Below, piece after piece: positions 6,306 to 11,001 of a stretch of 11,001 bases of DNA; the stretch's first letter is position 1, and the number at the start of each line of letters is the position of its first letter. This stretch comes from Bacteroidales bacterium (lineage in GTDB: Bacteria; Bacteroidota; Bacteroidia; Bacteroidales; UBA7960). Under the pieces are notes generated by a model. The model saw only the letters and a list, made by a program, of their open reading frames with translations, made no database searches and was not told the DNA's origin. The position numbers were made by a program, and so were the translations under genes. The stretch spans positions 1 through 11,001 of the forward strand of contig SLDN01000104.1 of the NCBI GenBank assembly GCA_007125275.1, written 5' to 3'.

Positions 6306-8726
6306 TTATTGATCAGCGCTTCGCATGCTTTCAACCGGGTTGGCAGTGGCTGTTCTGTAGGTAATTGCTGCAACTATTAACAGCGACAAAAATATGACGA
6401 GCACGGCAGCAAGGATAAAGACTGTAAGATTGATATCCAGCTGATAGGCAAAATTGTCGAGCCAGCGGTTGACAAACAGGTAGGCGGCCGGCCAGGCAAA
6501 TATGTTTGAGAGGATGACCAGCACCCCAAACTCTGTGGATATGAGTCTGATGATACCGGCGACAGACCCCCCCAGCACCCTTCGTATGCCAATCTCTTTT
6601 GTTCGGGTTGCTGCGGTATAGACTGCAAGTCCTACAAGTCCCATTATAGAGAGCACTATGGCCAGTGCAGCAAAGCTTGCGAGGATGCGCATGACGCTTT
6701 TATCGTCGTGGTAGTCTTCCATAAACTGTTCTTCCACAAATCTATAGATGAGAGGCCATTGAGTGGTCTCCTGCTGCCAGAGCTCTGCCAGATGTGCAAC
6801 GACGGCAGGTTCTGTTCCGGGAGCTGCACGAACCAATATATTTTTCGAATTTTGCGGGTAGCTCTCTTCGCTGATATAGAATACCACGGGGCCAACCGCC
6901 TCATGAAGCGAACTGAAGTGAATGTCTTCAACCACGCCGATCACCCGTCGGCGCTGACCGTCATAAAAGCCGCCGATCATCATATCCAGGGGATCATCAA
7001 CATCCATCCTGCTTGCAGCAGTGACGTTGATGATGGCCGTTTCTGCAGCATCGGTTGCCATCGCATCCGAAAAATCACGACCGCTGATGATTCGGCTGCC
7101 CAATGTGGTAAAGTAGTCTGCATCACAAGAGACGATGGCGCTGTGGAAGCTTTGCCTGCCAATATCAGTATCGTAAAACAAACCTGCATAATTGCTGATC
7201 CTTGCCGGCGGCAGGTTATGTGACAAGCTGACCGACACAACGTCAGGATGCCGCTGCAGATATTCCTTCAACCACAGCGCCCGCGATTGGCCCTGTTCAT
7301 CAACATAATTGCTGACGGCAATGAGGCCTTCGCGATCATATCCCGGATGGCGTTGTGACAAAAACTGCATCTGCATAAAAATCAGCACCGTAGAGATGAT
7401 CAACGCAGTAGAAACCGCGAACTGCAAAACCATCAGTATTTGCCGCAGGCCCAAACGAAAGATTTTTTGCTTTCCCGTTTTTATGCTTGTTAGCGTTTGT
7501 AACCCCTTCATTGCTTCAATGGCCTTGAATCGCGATATGATCATGGCAGGATAGGCGCCGGCGATAACGGAGATGATCAGCAACAAGCCCGCCAACACAA
7601 GAATCATTAGCGGGTCGGAAAACAAACCAAACGACAATGATTTTCCGCTCAGGCTATTGAGCAGTGGCAAAGAAAGTTCAACCAGCAAGAGTGAAAGCAA
7701 CAGGGCAAAAAAGGATATAATAAAGGTTTCTGCAATAAACTGAAAAACAAGTTGTTTGCGACTGACACCCAGCACCTTCTTAACACCGATCTCGCGGGCC
7801 CGCTTTATAGATGTGGCAACACTCAGGTTTACAAAATTAAAACACGCAAGAATCAGGATCAACAGGGCGACAACTGAGAACACCCTGACCACAGTGATAC
7901 TCCCTATATCTGCCAACTCCCATTCTACACTACCGCTATGCAAACGAATATCCAGCAAAGGCTGCAGATGATAATAGGATTCCTGGTTGAAGCCATCATT
8001 GGCATTCATAACAATCGATCTGATCATTGACGACACAGCCTCAGTATCGGCAGCGGGCCTGAGCTTGAAATAATAGTAAAACCCCAGGTTTTCCCAGGAT
8101 GTCAGCAAGGAAGGGTCGATCGACTCAAAGCTATCGACAGCACCCAACATTGCAAAACGAAAATGTGAGTTTTTCGGCAAGGCTTCGATGACGCCTGACA
8201 CCTCGAAGGTGAACATGTTCAAAAAAACCAGGGACTTTCCCATTGGGTCGTCATCACCAAAATACTTTTCAGCTGCCGTGCGGGTTATGATCAGCGAGTG
8301 GGGGTTTGAAAGGGCTGTAGCCGGATCTCCGGCAATGAACTGGAAATCAAAAATATCGAGCACGGTTGGATCAGCCATCATAAACTCACTCTCCGAAAAG
8401 GGCTTGCCATCAGCATTGATCACAATTTCGGGCAACATCAGCAAACGGCCAAAAGTTTGCACCTCAGGTATCTGGCCTTCTAAATAGGGGTACATTACAG
8501 CGGGCTGCATGGCAAAATCGCTGCCAGTACGGGGGTTGTACTGCAGCAATCTGTAGATATCCTGCGCATCGCGGTTATGCCTGTCAAAGCGAAACTCATC
8601 AGCCATATATAAAAAGATCAGCAAACAAGCGGTGATGCCTATGCTCAAACCAAACAGGTTGATCAGGGAATAAATGTCGTATTTTTTGATTTTGCGGAAA
8701 AAAACAAGCAGGCTATTCTTTATCAT
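6306..8726 (-). CDS. MacB/FtsX-type ABC transporter permease
   Basis: The 806-residue membrane protein has the two-repeat layout of large Bacteroidota permeases in the MacB/FtsX superfamily. The first helix (about 19-41) is followed by an extracytoplasmic domain (about 42-275), then three helices around 280-300, 330-352 and 373-395, with the FtsX signature KRAREIGVKKVLG at 308-320. A second unit begins with a helix near 430-450, a second extracytoplasmic domain (about 455-675) and helices near 680-705, 730-752 and 768-790, with a matching signature TRTKEIGIRRVLG at 707-719. Such proteins work with a MacB/LolD-like ATPase to move peptides, lipids or drugs, or to transmit signals, by mechanotransmission rather than by a membrane pore. 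No ATPase or membrane-fusion gene is visible nearby, so the partner must be encoded elsewhere. The substrate is unknown. It is probably transcribed alone. Confidence 0.92.
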   Translation of the reverse strand: MIKNSLLVFFRKIKKYDIYSLINLFGLSIGITACLLIFLYMADEFRFDRHNRDAQDIYRLLQYNPRTGSDFAMQPAVMYPYLEGQIPEVQTFGRLLMLPEIVINADGKPFSESEFMMADPTVLDIFDFQFIAGDPATALSNPHSLIITRTAAEKYFGDDDPMGKSLVFLNMFTFEVSGVIEALPKNSHFRFAMLGAVDSFESIDPSLLTSWENLGFYYYFKLRPAADTEAVSSMIRSIVMNANDGFNQESYYHLQPLLDIRLHSGSVEWELADIGSITVVRVFSVVALLILILACFNFVNLSVATSIKRAREIGVKKVLGVSRKQLVFQFIAETFIISFFALLLSLLLVELSLPLLNSLSGKSLSFGLFSDPLMILVLAGLLLIISVIAGAYPAMIISRFKAIEAMKGLQTLTSIKTGKQKIFRLGLRQILMVLQFAVSTALIISTVLIFMQMQFLSQRHPGYDREGLIAVSNYVDEQGQSRALWLKEYLQRHPDVVSVSLSHNLPPARISNYAGLFYDTDIGRQSFHSAIVSCDADYFTTLGSRIISGRDFSDAMATDAAETAIINVTAASRMDVDDPLDMMIGGFYDGQRRRVIGVVEDIHFSSLHEAVGPVVFYISEESYPQNSKNILVRAAPGTEPAVVAHLAELWQQETTQWPLIYRFVEEQFMEDYHDDKSVMRILASFAALAIVLSIMGLVGLAVYTAATRTKEIGIRRVLGGSVAGIIRLISTEFGVLVILSNIFAWPAAYLFVNRWLDNFAYQLDINLTVFILAAVLVIFLSLLIVAAITYRTATANPVESMRSADQ

Positions 8727-8972
8727 GAGGATACAGGTTGGTATGACAATGGCAAAGATTTACCTCCATTCAATGACAAACAAAGTGCCACAAGTGTCAA
8801 AAAACAATTGATCAGTATGATATAAGGCTATGGAAGGCGTTGGTTTATGTCCGAAAGGATACAAGCCCGTTCGTCAGCGGACACATTTCTTCTGTCAATA
8901 TTTGCAGTCAGCTGACGGCGGTTGTTTTGTGAGCCACCGTTTTTTTATTGATCAAGAAAGGCACAGCGTGCA
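8727..8972. other. 246-base intergenic gap with a perfect 10-base palindrome
   Basis: This gap separates the permease start from the stop of the substrate-binding protein gene, both on the minus strand. It contains the perfect palindrome GTCAGCTGAC at 8907-8916, and a possible weak stem formed by CGGCGG (8916-8921) and CCACCG (8934-8939) with one mismatch. Neither makes a convincing terminator for the minus strand. TTTG boxes occur near 8777-8784 on the minus strand, but no consensus -7 element sits at the right distance. Confidence 0.35.
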
Positions 8973-9959
8973 TTATTTCGCCTGGGGTATGCAAATCTCC
9001 CGTGCAAACGGCTTGCTGATGATCTCACCCATTTCAAAGAGAATTTCAATATACCCTTCGAGGTTATTTAGGTATATTTCTGAAGTTAACGACATGGGCA
9101 TGATGTTCATCATTGCGGCCACGTCTTCATCGATGCCGGTGGCGTCGGAGAGTATCTTTCTGGCCTGCAGGGGTTTCTGCCGGATAAAAAACACGGCACG
9201 GTCAATGGCGGCATAAAAGCGATGTGCTGCATCAGGGTTATTCCGTGCCCAGTCTGAATTCACAGCACCTACACCGATAGGGGATTCATCATACTGTAAG
9301 GCATACAATGACGTACTGATTTCTTCAAATCCGAATTTCACCATCCCTTCGGTTAATTCGGGTTCATAGGCAAACAATGCATCGATATCGCCATCCGCCA
9401 GGGCCTGCAGTTGGTCAGCGGGGTTTATCTGTACGCTGACAGGCAATTCAAGGCCGGGATAGAGCTGTTCAAACAATGCTTCCAGGGTTGCTTCTGCCGT
9501 AGTTCCGGGAAACACACCCACCTTCATTCCGGACAAGTCCTCCAGGTTATTGATGTTTGAGCCGGGTTTTGCCAATACACCATCGAAGCCATTTTCTGCT
9601 GTGATGATGCTGGTAGAGAAGATGAGGGCATTGCCCGGCCTGCTTACCAGCTGATCGAGCAGCGGAACGACAGCCAGTTCAATGGCAGCGTCAATGTCGC
9701 CTATTACAACATGCTCAGCCAATAAATTGCTCGTGTTGATCCGCAGGGCTTCAACCTGAAGGCCTTCTGCTTCGTAAAAGCCCTGGTCGAGGGCAACGAA
9801 GTGTGTCAGGCTGGACACCATGGGCAGGTAACCTACGGTTATTTGGAATTCAGGTTTAATGTCATTTCCCTGCTCTTGCCTTTGTTCTGCGCAGGCTGTC
9901 AGGCAAAGCATCAACAAAAGTGCAACAAGCTTGGAGATGGTTCTCAGTGTTGTTTTCAT
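8973..9959 (-). CDS. ABC transporter substrate-binding lipoprotein, NMT1/SsuA-like
   Basis: Read from ATG at 9957-9959 the product has 328 residues; an upstream TTG at 9983 would add eight residues ahead of an already complete signal peptide, so the ATG is preferred. The signal ends in the lipobox LTAC with Cys23. The mature protein shows the type II periplasmic binding fold of the NMT1/THI5/SsuA/TauA group: VGYLPMVSSLTHFVALDQGFYEAEGL (42-67, first strand and helix), GDIDAAIE (87-94), LSGMKVGVFPGTTAEATL (142-159) and GDIDALFAYEP (190-200), which closes the ligand cleft. Family members bring sulfonates, taurine, nitrate or thiamine precursors to an ABC importer; the ligand here cannot be read from the motifs. 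No SsuB/SsuC-type ATPase or permease is in the window. The neighbouring MacB/FtsX-type permease is from a different transporter class and is not its partner by family. Confidence 0.9.
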   Translation of the reverse strand: MKTTLRTISKLVALLLMLCLTACAEQRQEQGNDIKPEFQITVGYLPMVSSLTHFVALDQGFYEAEGLQVEALRINTSNLLAEHVVIGDIDAAIELAVVPLLDQLVSRPGNALIFSTSIITAENGFDGVLAKPGSNINNLEDLSGMKVGVFPGTTAEATLEALFEQLYPGLELPVSVQINPADQLQALADGDIDALFAYEPELTEGMVKFGFEEISTSLYALQYDESPIGVGAVNSDWARNNPDAAHRFYAAIDRAVFFIRQKPLQARKILSDATGIDEDVAAMMNIMPMSLTSEIYLNNLEGYIEILFEMGEIISKPFAREICIPQAK

Positions 9960-10095
9960 GGTGCGGGAGGTTAGGTTGAACAATCACACAAACAGACTAA
10001 TGCAATTTAAGAAAATAATTTGAGATATGGCAATGCGGTGCATACTAAAAATAACAGACAAATATTGCATGCTGCTGTTTGCAAGTTAACTTTTT

Positions 10096-10130
10096 AAAAA
10101 ACCTGCAATAAACAAAAACGGCTTGTCAGG
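10096..10130 (-). terminator. Rho-independent terminator after the small ORF
   Basis: On the minus strand CCTGACAA (10130-10123) pairs with TTGCAGG (10108-10102), giving seven base pairs with one bulged A and a 14-base loop, directly followed by six T (10101-10096). The stop codon of the 62-residue ORF (10126-10128) lies inside the stem, a common arrangement at operon ends. Confidence 0.55.
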
Positions 10131-10314
10131 AATGATAGAGATCATTCACGTATTGATCAATCAGATACTGCAAACAATGTATGTTTTTGATCTTCCCAAA
10201 CGGCTCATCATCCCTGTTTTTGAATATCTCATCAAGCCTAATCCGCACCCGATCGTCAAGCTGCTTGAGTGCATCAAAAATGAATGTTCGTTTGTTTTGA
10301 ATAAAATCATCCAT
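10126..10314 (-). CDS. Small hypothetical protein, 62 residues
   Basis: I do not recognise this protein. It starts at ATG 10312-10314, 36 bases after the stop of the larger minus-strand gene, with AGGA a few bases upstream. It is hydrophilic, with alternating charged and aliphatic residues, and likely helical, ending in a stretch with Leu, Tyr and Ile (CLQYLIDQYVNDLYHS). There is no signal peptide or membrane segment. The support for a real gene is its position directly after a co-oriented gene and a terminator that overlaps its stop codon. An opposite-strand frame (10123-10341) overlaps it but has no such context. It could be an accessory subunit of whatever the upstream gene encodes. Confidence 0.5.
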   Translation of the reverse strand: MDDFIQNKRTFIFDALKQLDDRVRIRLDEIFKNRDDEPFGKIKNIHCLQYLIDQYVNDLYHS

Positions 10315-10350
10315 GTCCTGACTTCTGACAGGAATGGATAACAGAGCCTA

Positions 10351-11001
10351 TCAGCTTATGGTCTTTTCTTTATTGAGCAATGCTTTTATCATTTTGATCA
10401 AATGCTCTGCATCCTCTGGTGTTTTGGATGCTACTTCAATGATTTGATTGTCTTTGGTGATCAGGTCAATAGAATAATCAAACATGCAGTCACCAATATA
10501 AGCGGGTTCAGCAAACAATGAATTCATCCGGTCGGCATTAACGCCCTTTATTGTCAAATCCCTGGTTTCGGAATGGATAAAGTACGTGCAGTTTTCAAGC
10601 AGCTGTTCGGCTTCTTTTCGTTCAGTAGGGTTGAAAGCATATAAGGTAGGGTCTTTAGCAATTTTTGGATAAAACAACAATGTGTCTCTTAAAAATTGGA
10701 TGTCGGCAAGCCGGTTATCGAATAAATATGAAGCTATTTTTGTTTCATCAAACTTAATATCGCTCAAGTCGTCTATGGTGGTCTCCGGATTGAATATAAA
10801 GCCGGTATCCAGCAGCTGATAAAGTTCGGTTTTTAGTGAAATGAAATAGTCAGTTAAGCCCTTTTGACAAATATAGGTGCGAGTCGCTTCGTCATAAGTG
10901 TAGTTGCTGTCATCACTGGACTGGGTGGTGTAAATTCCTCCTAATATGTCATGTATTTTCGTTTCATCCGGGTTGTCAAAATCAATCTTCCTTACGGGGA
11001 T
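10351..11001 (-). CDS. Unrecognised protein, C-terminal 216 residues (runs off the window)
   Basis: The minus-strand frame stays open from the right edge to TGA at 10351-10353, so only the C-terminal part is present. The true start is outside; a TTG at 10767 lies mid-frame and is not a credible start. The visible part is soluble-looking, mixed helix and strand, without membrane segments or a signal. It begins with IPVRKIDFDNPDE, a phrase loosely reminiscent of C-terminal regions of type IIG restriction-modification enzymes, but the residues after it do not follow that family's pattern, so I make no assignment. A strand-turn-helix ending, IDLITKDNQIIEVASKTPEDAEHLIKMI split over about the last 40 residues, is the best-defined element. 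Codon use is AT-rich compared with genes to the left. It is followed 36 bases later by a 62-residue ORF and a terminator. Confidence 0.75.
   Translation of the reverse strand: MPVRKIDFDNPDETKIHDILGGIYTTQSSDDSNYTYDEATRTYICQKGLTDYFISLKTELYQLLDTGFIFNPETTIDDLSDIKFDETKIASYLFDNRLADIQFLRDTLLFYPKIAKDPTLYAFNPTERKEAEQLLENCTYFIHSETRDLTIKGVNADRMNSLFAEPAYIGDCMFDYSIDLITKDNQIIEVASKTPEDAEHLIKMIKALLNKEKTIS

Noticed and set aside
8907..8939. Perfect palindrome GTCAGCTGAC and a following imperfect GC stem with a T run on the plus strand
   Set aside because: The T run is on the plus strand, where no gene ends; on the minus strand there is no T tract after the stem. The palindrome alone is too short to call an operator.
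8830..9216. 128-codon plus-strand ORF from the permease/binding-protein gap into the binding-protein gene
   Set aside because: Most of it is antisense to the well-supported substrate-binding gene; it has no recognisable domain, no ribosome binding site, and a Ser/Arg/Cys-rich composition typical of a shadow frame.
6306..9959. Permease and substrate-binding protein as one ABC importer operon
   Set aside because: MacB/FtsX-type permeases do not pair with NMT1/SsuA-type binding proteins, and 246 bases separate the genes.
10068..10085. Short inverted repeat TTGCA...TGCAA upstream of the substrate-binding gene
   Set aside because: Only five base pairs in AT-rich sequence; expected by chance.
10123..10341. 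72-codon plus-strand ORF opposite the 62-residue ORF
   Set aside because: Its start sits inside the minus-strand terminator and no promoter or ribosome binding site is visible; the minus-strand frame has better context.
1..11001. CRISPR array, tRNA, rRNA, insertion sequence or phage attachment site
   Set aside because: I saw no regularly spaced repeats, transposase-like frames, terminal inverted repeats, or tRNA-like cloverleaf sequences in the gaps between genes.

Overview
The window looks like chromosomal DNA from a member of the Bacteroidota. The supporting signs are two good matches to the Bacteroidota-type -7 promoter element (TAnnTTTG), near absence of Shine-Dalgarno sequences, many lipoprotein or exported proteins of that phylum's type, and a large MacB/FtsX-type permease with the duplicated 'EIGxxxVLG' motif. 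Most of the window is roughly 48-55% GC in the stretches I counted; the right end drops to about 33-37%.

Layout, left to right. purN (50-691, +), a folate-dependent purine biosynthesis enzyme, converges on a large exported zinc metallopeptidase lipoprotein (755-2809, -). A 405-base divergent intergenic region follows (2810-3214). It holds a near-consensus promoter pointing right, a compact double palindrome just at its start site, and a leader of about 240 bases with a potential hairpin and a chain of tiny overlapping ORFs. This promoter drives the most distinctive locus here: an encapsulin nanocompartment operon made of an encapsulated ferritin-like cargo protein (3215-3577) and a family 1 HK97-fold shell (3595-4386). 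The cargo carries the expected ferroxidase Glu/Glu/His set, an unusual His/Asp-rich linker and a C-terminal shell-targeting peptide. The two proteins should form an iron-oxidising, iron-storing compartment.

The encapsulin operon converges on an MscS-family mechanosensitive channel (4434-6068, -) through a shared hairpin. Next, all on the minus strand, come a MacB/FtsX-type ABC permease (6306-8726) with no ATPase gene nearby, and an NMT1/SsuA-type substrate-binding lipoprotein (8973-9959) with no cognate transporter genes in view. These are separated by 237- and 246-base gaps and are probably independent units.

The right end (10126-11001) is AT-richer and holds the C-terminal 216 residues of an unrecognised protein that runs off the window, plus a small downstream ORF whose stop lies inside an apparent terminator. 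This may be the edge of an accessory region. The encapsulin system itself is a known type; what may be new is its control region and the metal-binding-looking tail of the cargo.
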